Positions 1-8,880 of a DNA stretch of 64,000 nt are shown here, piece by piece. The DNA is taken from positions 186,001 to 250,000 of the forward strand of contig UCMS01000027.1 of NCBI GenBank assembly GCA_900473805.1, given 5' to 3'. The position numbers and the translations under genes were made by a program. Source of the stretch: Hyphomicrobiales bacterium (lineage in GTDB: Bacteria > Pseudomonadota > Alphaproteobacteria > Rhizobiales > Rhizobiaceae). The number at the start of each line of letters is the position of its first letter. Position 1 is the stretch's first letter. The notes under the pieces were generated by a model that saw only the letters and a list, made by a program, of their open reading frames with translations, had not been told where the DNA came from and did not search any database.

Positions 1-131
1 GGGGCCTTTTTTCTTGTCTCCGCGCTTCCTTTCCTGGTTTCGCGTGTGTCTGGTGGACGAGCGGCCTGCGAGAGGGCCGAATCAGTCCGAAAAGCTATGC
101 CGAAACGGGCAGTCTGAGCCTGCCGTCATTC
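1..131. other. repB-repC spacer, probable right part of the incA/ctRNA region
   Basis: This gene-free stretch lies just downstream of repB, where repABC replicons encode a small counter-transcribed RNA opposite to repC. Seen directly: a T-run at 7-12 preceded by GGGGCC, which could be the 3' arm and U-tract of a plus-strand terminator whose 5' arm is outside the window; and a hairpin near 104-126 (ACGG-G-CAG pairing with CTGCCGT around a 7-nt loop, one bulged G). The ctRNA assignment is inferred from repABC organisation only. repC is not in the window. Confidence 0.3.
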
Positions 132-1265
132 TCAACTTTTGGTCTTCAGATGTTCCGCATAGGCCCGCTTCACATGCTCGGAGAGAGCATCGAGGAAGGC
201 CTCGTCGACATCCTTGGCAAAATCGATCCGGACAATACGTCCCTGACGTTTGTAACCGGCAAAAACACGGCCTCCAGGCGCCAGCAATTCGACGGGTTCG
301 GCCTTCTCGCCTCGCACTGCCGCGGGTTGCGTCAGCCGCGCAAGCAGTAGCTCGAACCGCCGGTCGGTGTCCGATTCCCGAAAAATAGCTTGGCTGATCT
401 CGTCCGCAGCCGTTTCGGAGGAAGCCTTGGCGCCGAAAATCTCCATGAGCTTCATCCACCGCTCACGGCCTGCCTTCGGCGCAGGACCGATCGCGCGGAT
501 CACCGTCTCGGGAATACCCTCGGCCACCTGGAGAAGGCGCGACAGTTCCGATTTCTGGACTGCAAGCGCCTCGCCGATCAGCCGACGGTCGAAGCCGCGG
601 CTCACCAGCGTGCGGGCAAAAACCGCGCGTTCGATGAAGGACAGATTGCGCCGCTCGGCATTTTCCTTGCCTTGGGCAAGGATCAACTGGTCGTCGGTCA
701 GGCTCCGAACCAGTGCCTTGACCTCGATCCCGAGAGCTGAGGCAGCACGCAGGCGACGATGGCCATAGGCCACCTGGAAACGGCCGTCCTCGGAGGGGTG
801 AGGCCGCACCAGGATCGGCACCTGCTGACCGCTTTCCCGCATGCTCTCGACGAGTTCGGCAAATTGCGGATCATCCACCTCGCCGGCCGTCAGGCGGTCG
901 GAAACGAAGGACGCCTCGATGCGGCTCGTCGGAAGCGACAAGACGCGCTCGCCCTCTTCCAGAGCCTGGCGCAGATGGCGCACCTCTTCCGCTTCTCGGG
1001 CGATCGTGTTGAGCGACAACCCCATGGCCTTCACGGCACCGGATGCAGCGCGCAAGGGCGATACGCCAGCGTCCGCATTGGCGGGAGCAACAGGTGTTGA
1101 AGGCTTGGTCGCTGGAGCCGGAATAGCTATCGATTTGACTTCCGGCGCCCTCTGAAGTGAGGAAGCCGCGGGCGGGGCCCCGGCTACCGGATTGGCGGCG
1201 GCCGGCGGTATGATGGCGTCGCCGAACAGTGCCTTGATCGAATTCTTGCGGTCGCGGCCCGTCAT
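132..1265 (-). CDS. repB: RepB, ParB-like plasmid partition protein
   Basis: RepB is the centromere-binding partner of the RepA ATPase in repABC plasmids; it binds parS and segregates plasmid copies. The 377-aa protein begins MTGRDRKNSIKALFG, the usual RepB N-terminal box, followed by a Pro/Ala-rich linker. The ParB/Spo0J nuclease-like domain (about residues 105-200) contains GRFQVAYGHRRLRA, and a helix-turn-helix region follows. The ATG at 1265 overlaps the repA stop as ATGA, which is why it is preferred over an in-frame ATG 15 nt upstream. repC would follow to the left, outside the window. The family assignment is secure. Confidence 0.93.
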   Translation of the reverse strand: MTGRDRKNSIKALFGDAIIPPAAANPVAGAPPAASSLQRAPEVKSIAIPAPATKPSTPVAPANADAGVSPLRAASGAVKAMGLSLNTIAREAEEVRHLRQALEEGERVLSLPTSRIEASFVSDRLTAGEVDDPQFAELVESMRESGQQVPILVRPHPSEDGRFQVAYGHRRLRAASALGIEVKALVRSLTDDQLILAQGKENAERRNLSFIERAVFARTLVSRGFDRRLIGEALAVQKSELSRLLQVAEGIPETVIRAIGPAPKAGRERWMKLMEIFGAKASSETAADEISQAIFRESDTDRRFELLLARLTQPAAVRGEKAEPVELLAPGGRVFAGYKRQGRIVRIDFAKDVDEAFLDALSEHVKRAYAEHLKTKS

Positions 1266-2518
1266 GTCGTCCGCCCCCATGCCGTGTGGACCAGAGCCTC
1301 GATTTCACTGTTGACGGCATCGAGCGCTTCCATGGCCCGGTCATAGGTGCCGCGTGAGAAATTCTCCCGACCCACCTCATAGAGCGTCTGCTTGGTCAGG
1401 CCGGCATCGGACACCGCGGTCGATTTCAGCATCGGCGCCGTCAAGACGCGCTCGCCGAAGAGCGATCTCAGGAAACCGACGATCTGGGTCTGTGGCCCGT
1501 CATGCGGCTCGAAGCGCGTCACGAGATAACGCAGGAAGTCGAAATTAAGCTGACCGCCGGCTTCGCGCACAACCGACAGAAGGTCAGAGGTCATGAACAG
1601 GAACTGGCTCATCGATGCGACATCGAGCATCTGCGGATGCACGGTAACGACGACCGAAGTGGAGGCACAAAGGGCCGACAGCGTCAGGTAACCGAGCTGC
1701 GGCGGGCAATCGATGACGACGACGTCGTAATCGTCCGCGACACTTGCGAGCGCAGCCTGAACCCGGGCGAAGAACAGTCCCTGCGTATCGCCCGGCTTGC
1801 GCCCGGCGAGCGCCTGAGGCGTCACATGCTCGAATTCCTGCAGTTCCAGATTGCCGGGGACAAGATCGAGCCCGTCGAAATAGGTCGACCGGATGATCTC
1901 CCGCAAAGGCCGAGCTTCGGCATCGTACCGGATCGCGCCGTAGATGGTGTCGTTGCCGGACAGATCCAATTCCGGTTGATAACCGAACATCGCCGAAAGG
2001 GAGGCCTGGGGATCGAGGTCAACCGCCAGAACCCTGTGACCGGTCAGCGCAAGGTGCTGCGCCAGATGAACGGACGACGTCGTCTTGCCGGAACCGCCTT
2101 TGAAGTTGGTGACAGAGATAACCTGTAGATGCTCGCCGCGCGCAGGGTCCCGCCACTTCACATAGGAGCGCGCCTTGGTGTCATTGCCCTTGGCACGAGC
2201 CTGATCGGCGAGGAAATGGCGAAGAGCATTAATGTCCTTCAAGGAATAGAAGCGACGACCGCCGCTTCCGACGACCGGCTGCGGGCCATCTCCGGCCAGC
2301 GAAAGCTGCCGCAAATAACCGTCCGACACACCGATCAGGCGCGCGGCTTCACCCGAGGTAAAGCTGCGCAGTGTTTTCTGCGAGGAAGGCGCAAACAAAC
2401 GCTCCCGCATGGCCTGCAGTTGCGCAGACAGCGCCTGAGCGTCTTCCGCGATGGTCTCGTCGGCAGGGCGCAACGGCATGGCCTCTTCCAAATGTGCGTT
2501 GATCGATGGCTGACCCAT
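1262..2518 (-). CDS. repA: RepA, ParA-like plasmid partition ATPase
   Basis: RepA is the Walker-type ATPase of repABC replicons; it drives partition and autorepresses the operon. The 418-aa protein has an N-terminal winged-helix/MerR-like DNA-binding segment (about residues 50-105, with SGEAARLIGVSDGYLRQL) and a deviant Walker A, NFKGGSGKTT, at about 138-147. VVVIDCPPQLG looks like the Walker B/A' segment. The length is normal for RepA. The start is supported by GGAGAGG just upstream. It is translationally coupled to repB by a 4-nt overlap. The pair marks this DNA as a plasmid, chromid or second chromosome of an alphaproteobacterium. Confidence 0.95.
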   Translation of the reverse strand: MGQPSINAHLEEAMPLRPADETIAEDAQALSAQLQAMRERLFAPSSQKTLRSFTSGEAARLIGVSDGYLRQLSLAGDGPQPVVGSGGRRFYSLKDINALRHFLADQARAKGNDTKARSYVKWRDPARGEHLQVISVTNFKGGSGKTTSSVHLAQHLALTGHRVLAVDLDPQASLSAMFGYQPELDLSGNDTIYGAIRYDAEARPLREIIRSTYFDGLDLVPGNLELQEFEHVTPQALAGRKPGDTQGLFFARVQAALASVADDYDVVVIDCPPQLGYLTLSALCASTSVVVTVHPQMLDVASMSQFLFMTSDLLSVVREAGGQLNFDFLRYLVTRFEPHDGPQTQIVGFLRSLFGERVLTAPMLKSTAVSDAGLTKQTLYEVGRENFSRGTYDRAMEALDAVNSEIEALVHTAWGRTT

Positions 2519-2614
2519 CGGTCCTCTCCGTTCTTTCAGCCTGCTCGACCGAGAATGCCGCCATCATGGCGCAATACGGGCAAGCCGGGCAGACAGTCTA
2601 TGACATCTGCGATT

Positions 2615-2666
2615 CTCGCGGCGATGGAAATACGCAATTGCGAGGGACTAACAGAATGTGACGTCA
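2615..2666. promoter_or_regulatory. Inverted repeats upstream of repA, candidate operator
   Basis: The 339-nt gap between repA (minus) and the 84-aa ORF (plus) contains several dyads: CTCGC (2615-2619) pairing with GCGAG (2640-2644), the perfect palindrome CGCAATTGCG (2633-2642), and the perfect palindrome TGACGTCA (2659-2666). RepA and RepB of repABC plasmids bind near the repA promoter, so these are plausible operator elements. A canonical parS 16-mer was not found here. The role is inferred. Confidence 0.3.
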
Positions 2667-2746
2667 GTTACGGCAATCAGGCTCATTATCGCCTCTTGCC
2701 CGTAAAAGCCTCGCGGATCACCTGAGTCGCGTCAAGCGGTTTTTGG

Positions 2747-2762
2747 TTAACGAAATCTTAAC
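2747..2762. promoter_or_regulatory. Exact CtrA-type box TTAA-N7-TTAAC
   Basis: TTAACGAAATCTTAAC matches the full consensus TTAA-N7-TTAAC of the alphaproteobacterial cell-cycle regulator CtrA. It lies about 230 nt upstream of repA and about 95 nt upstream of the 84-aa ORF, so it could act on either. Such A/T-rich 16-mers can arise by chance, and no CtrA binding has been shown here. Confidence 0.35.
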
Positions 2763-2857
2763 GGCCACACCCGGGCGCCCAGCCGTTTGCCGCCGAGGGA
2801 ACATCGGTGGGGCCAGACGATTGTCACCGACAGTGGCAACAGCAAAGGAGGATCTTG

Positions 2858-3112
2858 ATGCGTTTCCACCGGTACCAGAACCCGATACCCGACTCGATCG
2901 TCGTCAAACTCTACACCTCCGGCGAGCAGGTTCGCGGCTATGTTCGCAAAATCACCGATCCCGCGATCGACGACACCATATTTCCGGGGGAGGAAATGGA
3001 GCCGGAGGCTGCCTTGCGCCTCGCCGAAACCCACAGCGGTGGTGAAGCTCCGATTTATGTCGAGCTGACCGAAGGCGTCGTGTGGCAACCCGACTGGGGT
3101 GACATCTCCTGA
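2858..3112 (+). CDS. Hypothetical protein, 84 aa
   Basis: I do not recognise this protein. It begins MRFHRYQNPIPDSIVVKLYT and has an acidic C-terminal half ending VWQPDWGDIS, with no signal peptide or membrane segment. The ATG at 2858 is chosen because AGGAGG lies just upstream at good spacing; an in-frame ATG at 2807 has no such site. It stands alone between repA (divergent) and the two-component system (convergent), with a CtrA-type box about 95 nt upstream. Codon use is like that of its neighbours. The strong ribosome-binding site suggests it is real, but its function is unknown. Confidence 0.6.
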   Translation: MRFHRYQNPIPDSIVVKLYTSGEQVRGYVRKITDPAIDDTIFPGEEMEPEAALRLAETHSGGEAPIYVELTEGVVWQPDWGDIS

Positions 3113-3124
3113 GGCTCTGCAAGC

Positions 3125-3847
3125 CTAGTGTGACCGCAGCCAGTCACTGAGTTCTGCCTCTGCGCGCTCCAGTGCACTGTAATTCAGGAGCTTGCGCAAG
3201 AGCGCGACAGTGACCGCGCGGGCACGCAGGTTGAAGCGCCCCTCCTCGCCTTCATCCGGCGTCATCTGGTAGACGTCGAGCTTTTCGTAAAGCGATTGCA
3301 GGCGGTTCTGGACGCTGCGGAGCGACAGGCCTCGCCGGCGCGCAATAGTGCGATCTGTCAAACCGAGCGCAATGTCGACCAGGATTTCGTATTCGCTGTC
3401 GCTGAAGCCCTTCACCTGACCGAGGCTCTTCTGCTGCATGCCGCGGACTTCACGATCTATGACGCATTGCGCCTCGACGAAGATAGAGCGCAAAGCCAGT
3501 TTAAGCCGTTCGTCCGACGCCGATTTCAGCACATATCCATAGGCTGCACCATCGGGCACGATGCGGGAGACACCCCGCACATAGGCTTCGTCGGAATAGT
3601 TCGACCAGAACAGGATTCGGGTATCCGGCCGCTCCTTCCAGATGGTACGGGCCGCCTCGATGCCGTTCCTGGCGTTCATCTGCAGGTCCATCACCACATG
3701 GGCAGACTTGTGATCGCGGGCGAGCCGCTCGCCGTCTGCACCATTTTCGGCCTCGATGACCGTCTTGCATTCCGGCAAAGCCGCGCAAACGGCTTCCAGA
3801 AGATATGAGCGATGCAGCGGGTCGTCTTCGACGATCAGGACCTTCAT
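3125..3847 (-). CDS. Two-component response regulator, NarL/LuxR type
   Basis: This 240-aa cytoplasmic DNA-binding response regulator has an N-terminal receiver with acidic pocket EDD (7-9), phospho-acceptor Asp54 in VVMDLQM and conserved Lys108 in YVLKSAS. The C-terminal LuxR/NarL-type helix-turn-helix spans about 149-192 (LTDRTIARRRGLSLRSVQNR). It overlaps the upstream histidine kinase by ATGA, so the two form a cognate pair. A sugar ABC operon is divergent from the pair; a tandem repeat in that gap is a candidate binding site. The regulated genes are inferred, not shown. Confidence 0.85.
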   Translation of the reverse strand: MKVLIVEDDPLHRSYLLEAVCAALPECKTVIEAENGADGERLARDHKSAHVVMDLQMNARNGIEAARTIWKERPDTRILFWSNYSDEAYVRGVSRIVPDGAAYGYVLKSASDERLKLALRSIFVEAQCVIDREVRGMQQKSLGQVKGFSDSEYEILVDIALGLTDRTIARRRGLSLRSVQNRLQSLYEKLDVYQMTPDEGEEGRFNLRARAVTVALLRKLLNYSALERAEAELSDWLRSH

Positions 3848-5088
3848 TGTGTGTCTCCTGCGGATTTGCGCCGACCTTGGGCCAAGGGCAATTGCAAACG
3901 CACGGTCGTGCCGCGGCCGTCGCGATTCGGCCCCAGCGTAAACTTGGCCGAGATCAGGCGGGCCCTCGTCGTCATGTTGTCGATGCCGCCGCCGGATCGG
4001 CGCTCCTTGCGTGGGATGCCATGACCGTCGTCACTGACCTCGATGACAAGCGTTGTTGCAGTGTTGCGCAGGCGCACGGCGATCGCGCTCGCCTGCGCAT
4101 GGCGCACGGCGTTGTTGATTGCTTCCTGCACGATGCGGAAGAGCGCGATGCGCACCGTCTGGTCGACTATGTCGATCAAGCCGTCTGTCTCGTCGGCAAG
4201 GTCGCATTCGATCTGTGAACCCTGGTCGCGCACCGCCCGATCGAGATGGTTTTCCACCGCATGGGCAAAACCGAAGAGCTGCAGGACAGAAGGTTTTGCC
4301 TCCTCGATGATTTCGCGCAGGTCTTGCATGCAGTGTTGCAGGCTTCGGGCAATCGGCTCCAATGCCTCGCCATTCAGGTCGCGCTCCTGGATCAACCTGT
4401 CGAGACGGCGCGACAGACGGGTAAGATCGGCAAGCGTCTGGTCGTGCAGGTCCATACCAATGCGCTGACGTTCCCGCTCCAGCGCTTCGGTCAGGCTGAG
4501 GGCCCCGAGCCGTAGGCCTTCTTCCCGAGCCCGCGCCTCGGCCTCCACGATTGCCGACTGTTTTGCCTGGTCGGCAGCGCGCAGCGCAAAGAAATAAGGC
4601 GAGAGCAGATCGGCGATCGACTGGGCATTCTTGACGTCGCCCGCGGTATAGAAATCGACCTGATGCGAGGAGCAGCTGAGCGCACCGATCACCTGCCCCC
4701 CGACCTTCAACGGCACATGGATGCGGCTGCGCAAATTGTGTTCGAAGATAGGCTGGGTAAAAGGGGTATCGCTGTAGTAGCGGCTTTCCTGCTGCGCATC
4801 CGGAGTCAGAAAAAAATCGATTTCGCCCCACAGCAAGGTGCGGATGGGACTGCTGGTCACGGGTGCAGGCGCCGCCTGTCCCCAGAAGGTGTCGAGCCCG
4901 GTCTCATAAGCCGTGTGGTAGAGGCCGTTCACCATCATGATGCAGACATCCAGATGGTCATGCGGCACGATATGGGACACCTCGACGCCCACCGCCTTGA
5001 TCGCGGAGCGGAAATCCAATTGCCCTGCCAGAAGTCGGGAAATCCCGAGATAGTGGTCGAGCAGCGCCGAGGGCGCAAGGTTGAGCAT
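3844..5088 (-). CDS. GAF-domain sensor histidine kinase, NarX/DegS (HisKA_3) family
   Basis: This 414-aa kinase is probably cytosolic, as no convincing transmembrane helix is seen. A GAF-like sensor (about 20-170) is followed by a short coiled segment and the HisKA_3 dimerisation box ERQRIGMDLHDQTLADL with phospho-His215. The HATPase has the N-box EAINNAVRHA (322-331) and the G-box DDGHG (353-357). The ATG at 5088 is preceded by GGGAGGA; an in-frame ATG further upstream lacks this. It phosphorylates the co-encoded NarL-type regulator. The signal is unknown; GAF domains bind small ligands or haem. Three candidate cysteines or histidines in the sensor are not diagnostic. Confidence 0.85.
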   Translation of the reverse strand: MLNLAPSALLDHYLGISRLLAGQLDFRSAIKAVGVEVSHIVPHDHLDVCIMMVNGLYHTAYETGLDTFWGQAAPAPVTSSPIRTLLWGEIDFFLTPDAQQESRYYSDTPFTQPIFEHNLRSRIHVPLKVGGQVIGALSCSSHQVDFYTAGDVKNAQSIADLLSPYFFALRAADQAKQSAIVEAEARAREEGLRLGALSLTEALERERQRIGMDLHDQTLADLTRLSRRLDRLIQERDLNGEALEPIARSLQHCMQDLREIIEEAKPSVLQLFGFAHAVENHLDRAVRDQGSQIECDLADETDGLIDIVDQTVRIALFRIVQEAINNAVRHAQASAIAVRLRNTATTLVIEVSDDGHGIPRKERRSGGGIDNMTTRARLISAKFTLGPNRDGRGTTVRLQLPLAQGRRKSAGDTQ

Positions 5089-5168
5089 CGGTCGTCCTCC
5101 CATGGCGCCTGCTCCTCCAGGCACCACACCTTCTATAACACAGAGAGGTATAGCGCGCGTCCTGCGAG

Positions 5169-5198
5169 ATCCCGCACCTTATTTCGTAAATCCCGCAC
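5169..5198. promoter_or_regulatory. Tandem 9-bp direct repeat, candidate response-regulator site
   Basis: ATCCCGCAC occurs at 5169-5177 and again at 5190-5198, a 21-bp period (two helical turns). It lies in the intergenic region between the two-component operon (minus) and the sugar ABC operon (plus). The face-of-helix spacing is typical of dimeric activator binding. The link to the NarL-type regulator is inferred from position. Confidence 0.4.
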
Positions 5199-5349
5199 AT
5201 GCGCTGCCACCGTCGCCCTATACACATCCCCTGATCTAATCCATCTTGAGGGTGTCGAGGGGAGGAAACTCGATAGGGAGGTCGGCCGGAGCCACAGCTT
5301 GGCCGACAGGAGGAAACCGGTCCGACGAGACCGGGCAACAGGGAGTGAG

Positions 5350-6369
5350 ATGATGAGAGCCACCAGAATTCTTCTGGCGACCGCCGCTTTGTGCGTCGCT
5401 GCGACACCGATGACGGCCCTTGCCGATACCTCGGGCAAGAAGATCGCCTTGTCCAACAACTATGCCGGAAATTCCTGGCGCCAGGCCATGCTGACCAGCT
5501 GGGAAAAGGTCACCGGCGAAGCTGTGAAGGCCGGAACGGTCGCCGCAGCAGACGCCTTCACGACTGCCGAAAACCAGGCCACCGAACAGGCCGCCCAGAT
5601 CCAGAACATGATCCTGCAGGGTTATGACGCGATCGTCATCAATGCTGCCTCGCCGACCGCGCTCAACGGCGCCGTCAAGGAAGCCTGCGATGCCGGCATC
5701 ACAGTCGTTTCGTTCGACGGCATCGTCACCGAACCCTGCGCCTGGCGCATCGCTGTCGACTTCAAGGAGATGGGCCGCAGCCAGGTGGAGTATCTCTCGG
5801 GCAAGCTGCCTGAAGGCGGCAATCTGCTCGAGATCCGCGGCCTTGCCGGTGTCTTCGTTGATGACGAAATCTCGGCCGGTATTCATGCCGGCGTCGAACA
5901 GTTCCCGCAGTTCAAGATCGTCGGCTCCGTGCATGGCGACTGGGCTCAGGACGTCGCGCAGAAGGCCGTGGCCGGCATTCTGCCGAGCCTGCCCGATATC
6001 GTCGGCGTCGTGACCCAGGGTGGCGACGGCTACGGTGCGGCCCAGGCGATTGCTGCCGCCAATCGCAAAATGCCCGTCATCGTCATGGGTAACCGCGAAG
6101 ACGAGTTGAAGTGGTGGAAGGAACAGAAGGACGCCAACGGCTATGAGACCATGTCAGTCTCGATTGCGCCTGGTGTCTCGACGCTCGCCTTCTGGGTCGC
6201 CCAGCAGATCCTCGACGGCAAGGAAGTGAAGAAGGACCTCGTCGTTCCCTTCCTGCGCATCGACCAGGACAACCTGGAAGCCAATCTTGCCAACACCCAG
6301 GCCGGCGGCGTCGCTAATGTCGAGTACTCGCTCGAAGACGCCCAGAAGGTCATCGCTTCGGCCAAGTAA
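5350..6369 (+). CDS. Sugar ABC transporter periplasmic substrate-binding protein (RbsB-like)
   Basis: This 339-aa type I periplasmic binding protein has a Sec signal peptide (MRATRILLATAALCVAA..., predicted cleavage after TALA near residue 26). The mature protein has the peripla_BP_4 fold signatures NMILQGYDAIVINAASP and TVVSFDG. It captures a sugar, perhaps a pentose, ribose or inositol type, for the following ATPase and permeases. GGGAGTGAG precedes the double ATG at 5350. A CCGGC/GCCGG hairpin (6403-6418) follows the stop, common after abundant binding-protein genes. The exact ligand cannot be read from the sequence. Confidence 0.88.
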   Translation: MMRATRILLATAALCVAATPMTALADTSGKKIALSNNYAGNSWRQAMLTSWEKVTGEAVKAGTVAAADAFTTAENQATEQAAQIQNMILQGYDAIVINAASPTALNGAVKEACDAGITVVSFDGIVTEPCAWRIAVDFKEMGRSQVEYLSGKLPEGGNLLEIRGLAGVFVDDEISAGIHAGVEQFPQFKIVGSVHGDWAQDVAQKAVAGILPSLPDIVGVVTQGGDGYGAAQAIAAANRKMPVIVMGNREDELKWWKEQKDANGYETMSVSIAPGVSTLAFWVAQQILDGKEVKKDLVVPFLRIDQDNLEANLANTQAGGVANVEYSLEDAQKVIASAK

Positions 6370-6469
6370 CATTTGGCCTTAATCGACCCTCCCCCGATCC
6401 GTCCGGCCTCGTTGCCGGGCGGAACGGGACAGGTGGCCCGCGCTGGGGCGCTGAGCGATTGCGAATTGG

Positions 6470-7936
6470 ATGAAAGACATGAATGCGAACGAGGCAGCGG
6501 CGACCGTCGTCAGCGTCACGGATGCCAAGGTGCACTATGGCGCTGTCCGAGCCCTGGACGGCGTCACTCTGACAATACGAGCGGGGGAATGCATCGGACT
6601 CGTCGGGCATAATGGCGCCGGCAAATCCACCATCGTCAACGTCATCAATGGCGGGCTCACCCCGCATCACGGCGCGGTCGCCTTCGGCAGTTCGACCGGC
6701 CAGGGCATCAACGCCGCGCGCGAGGCTGGCATCCGCTGCGTGTTTCAGGAGTTGTCGCTCTGCCCAAACCTGACCGTCGTCGAAAACACCCGCGTCATGC
6801 ATCGCGGGCTTTCCGGTTTCGGCTGGCGAAAGCGGGGCGCCGACATCATCGCGAAAAAGCTGAACGAGATTTTTCCGGGTCATGCGATCGACGCCTCCGA
6901 ACAGGTCGGCAACCTGACGATTGCCGAGCGGCAGATGGTTGAGATCGCCATCACCTTCTGCGAGATCGGCAATCCGGTCCGCCTGGTTATTCTCGATGAA
7001 CCGACATCCTCACTCGACGCCCGGCTGGCCGAGCAACTGCTGACTTACGTCCGCCGATTTGTCACGGCCGGCGGCGCAGTGGTCTTCATTTCCCATATCC
7101 TCAGCGAGATCCTGTCGATTGCGAGCCGCATCGTCGTCATGAAGGACGGCAAGGTGGTCGCCGAACGTCCGGCGGCGGACTTCTCGGAACACGGCCTGAT
7201 CGAGGCCATGGGCAGCGTCGTGAAGGCACGGCAGGCGCGCATGTCGACAACGGCCCGAATCGGCGCGCCCGTCATGACGGCGGCGTCGGCGCGCGGCGTG
7301 GGACTGCCGTTCCAAGCGCATCGCGGCGAAATCATTGGCTTTGCCGGCCTCGGTGGTCATGGCCAGACTGAGATGCTGATCAATCTGTTCAACGCCCGAA
7401 ACGGCAATTGGCTGCGGTCCAAAGATCCTGAAGTCGCCTTCGTCGCGGGCGATCGGGCCGTCAACGGCACCTTCACGCTTTGGAGCATCCTGAAAAATTT
7501 CAGCATCGGCGTCTTGCCCGATCTGACACGTCTTGGAAAACTTGATGAGGAAAGAGAACGGGCGCTGGGCCAAGCCTGGAAAGAGCGCATTGGAATCCGC
7601 ACGCCCGACATGGAGAACGGCATTTTGTCTTTGTCCGGCGGAAACCAGCAAAAGGCCCTCTTCGCCCGCGCGCTTTCGAGCCGCGCGCCGATCGTACTCA
7701 TGGACGATCCCATGCGCGGCGTCGACTTCGGCACCAAACAGGAAGTTTACGCCATCCTGAGAAGCGAGGCCGAGAACGGCAGAACCTTCATCTGGTATTC
7801 CACCGAGATGGACGAGGTCTGCCTTTGCGACCGCGTCTATGTCTTCAACAACGGTGCCATCGTCGCCGAACTCGCCGGTGACGAGGTCTCGGAGGAAAAC
7901 ATTTTGTCTGCATCCTTCAAGGAGGCGGCGGCATGA
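6470..7936 (+). CDS. Sugar ABC transporter ATP-binding protein, tandem-domain RbsA/MglA type
   Basis: This 488-aa protein has two fused nucleotide-binding domains, as in RbsA and MglA. The N-terminal domain has an intact Walker [10 protein letters not shown] (about 46-54), and a Walker [13 protein letters not shown]. The C-terminal domain has a degenerate Walker [11 protein letters not shown], but a good signature, [15 protein letters not shown]. This asymmetry is normal for the family. The N-terminal start is uncertain (ATG at 6470 or 6479). It overlaps the next permease by ATGA. It powers uptake of the sugar bound by the preceding binding protein. Confidence 0.9.
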   Translation: MKDMNANEAAATVVSVTDAKVHYGAVRALDGVTLTIRAGECIGLVGHNGAGKSTIVNVINGGLTPHHGAVAFGSSTGQGINAAREAGIRCVFQELSLCPNLTVVENTRVMHRGLSGFGWRKRGADIIAKKLNEIFPGHAIDASEQVGNLTIAERQMVEIAITFCEIGNPVRLVILDEPTSSLDARLAEQLLTYVRRFVTAGGAVVFISHILSEILSIASRIVVMKDGKVVAERPAADFSEHGLIEAMGSVVKARQARMSTTARIGAPVMTAASARGVGLPFQAHRGEIIGFAGLGGHGQTEMLINLFNARNGNWLRSKDPEVAFVAGDRAVNGTFTLWSILKNFSIGVLPDLTRLGKLDEERERALGQAWKERIGIRTPDMENGILSLSGGNQQKALFARALSSRAPIVLMDDPMRGVDFGTKQEVYAILRSEAENGRTFIWYSTEMDEVCLCDRVYVFNNGAIVAELAGDEVSEENILSASFKEAAA

Positions 7937-8880
7937 AGGCTCACCTTTCTGCCGACAGCATCCGCCTGCTGATCCCCGCGCTCTCGCTCGCGGTCCTGCT
8001 CGCAGCGGTCTTTTATCTTCAGCCGCGCGCCATGAGCTATACAGGGCTCAACCTCCTGTTCAATCTCGCAGTCCCGATCGCGCTCGCCACCATCGCCCAG
8101 ATGCTGGTCATGACCATCAACGACCTTGATCTCTCGATGGGCACCTTCGTCAGCTTCGCGGCATGCGTTGCGGCCACCTTCCTCAACGATACGCCGCTGC
8201 TGGGTCTCGCGATCCTCGCAGGTGCCATCGGCGTCTATGCCGTCATCGGCGTTCTTATCCATGTGCGTGATCTGCCGTCGATCGTCGTCACGCTCGGCAT
8301 GAGCTTTGTCTGGGGTGGACTTGCCGTCCTAATCCTGCCGGCACCCGGCGGCTCGGCCCCCACCTGGATCCGGGCCATCATGACCTCGCGCCCGCCTTTG
8401 GTGCCGATGGCGATCGTCGCCAGCGTCCTCATCGCGGTGGTCAGCCACTACCTGATCATGCGATCCTCTTTCGGTGTCGTGTTGCGCGGTGTCGGCGGCA
8501 ATGCGCGCTCTGTGGAACGCGCCGGCTGGTCGATCATCGGCGCCCGCGCTTCCATCTATGCCCTGGCCGGATTGTTTGCCGTACTGTCGGGCATCTCGCT
8601 GGTCGGTCTCACGACCTCGGCCGATGCCAACATCGCCTTGCGCTACACGCTCCTGTCGATCGCCGGCGTCATCCTCGGCGGTGGTGAATTCGTTGGCGGG
8701 CGTGTGTCGCCGATCGGGGCGGTCATCGGAGCGCTCACATTGACGCTTGCCGGGTCGTTCCTGTCCTTCCTCAGGATCTCCCCGGACTGGCAGATCGGCG
8801 CACAAGGTGCGATCCTCATTCTGGTTCTGACCTTGCGACTGGCACTCAACCGCTTCGAAGGCCGGAGGGTAAAGTCATGA
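7933..8880 (+). CDS. Sugar ABC transporter permease (RbsC family), first
   Basis: This 315-aa inner-membrane permease of the BPD_transp_2 (RbsC/AraH) family has about 8-10 hydrophobic helices. A segment [20 protein letters not shown] corresponds to the family's GxIDLSVG region. It is translationally coupled on both sides by ATGA overlaps and pairs with the next permease as a heterodimer. Confidence 0.88.
   Translation: MKAHLSADSIRLLIPALSLAVLLAAVFYLQPRAMSYTGLNLLFNLAVPIALATIAQMLVMTINDLDLSMGTFVSFAACVAATFLNDTPLLGLAILAGAIGVYAVIGVLIHVRDLPSIVVTLGMSFVWGGLAVLILPAPGGSAPTWIRAIMTSRPPLVPMAIVASVLIAVVSHYLIMRSSFGVVLRGVGGNARSVERAGWSIIGARASIYALAGLFAVLSGISLVGLTTSADANIALRYTLLSIAGVILGGGEFVGGRVSPIGAVIGALTLTLAGSFLSFLRISPDWQIGAQGAILILVLTLRLALNRFEGRRVKS

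Noticed and set aside
1010..1030. GTTG-AGCGA-CAAC dyad inside repB considered as parS
   Set aside because: It does not match the 16-bp repABC centromere pattern GTTNNNNGCNNNNAAC in length or spacing, and lies in coding sequence.
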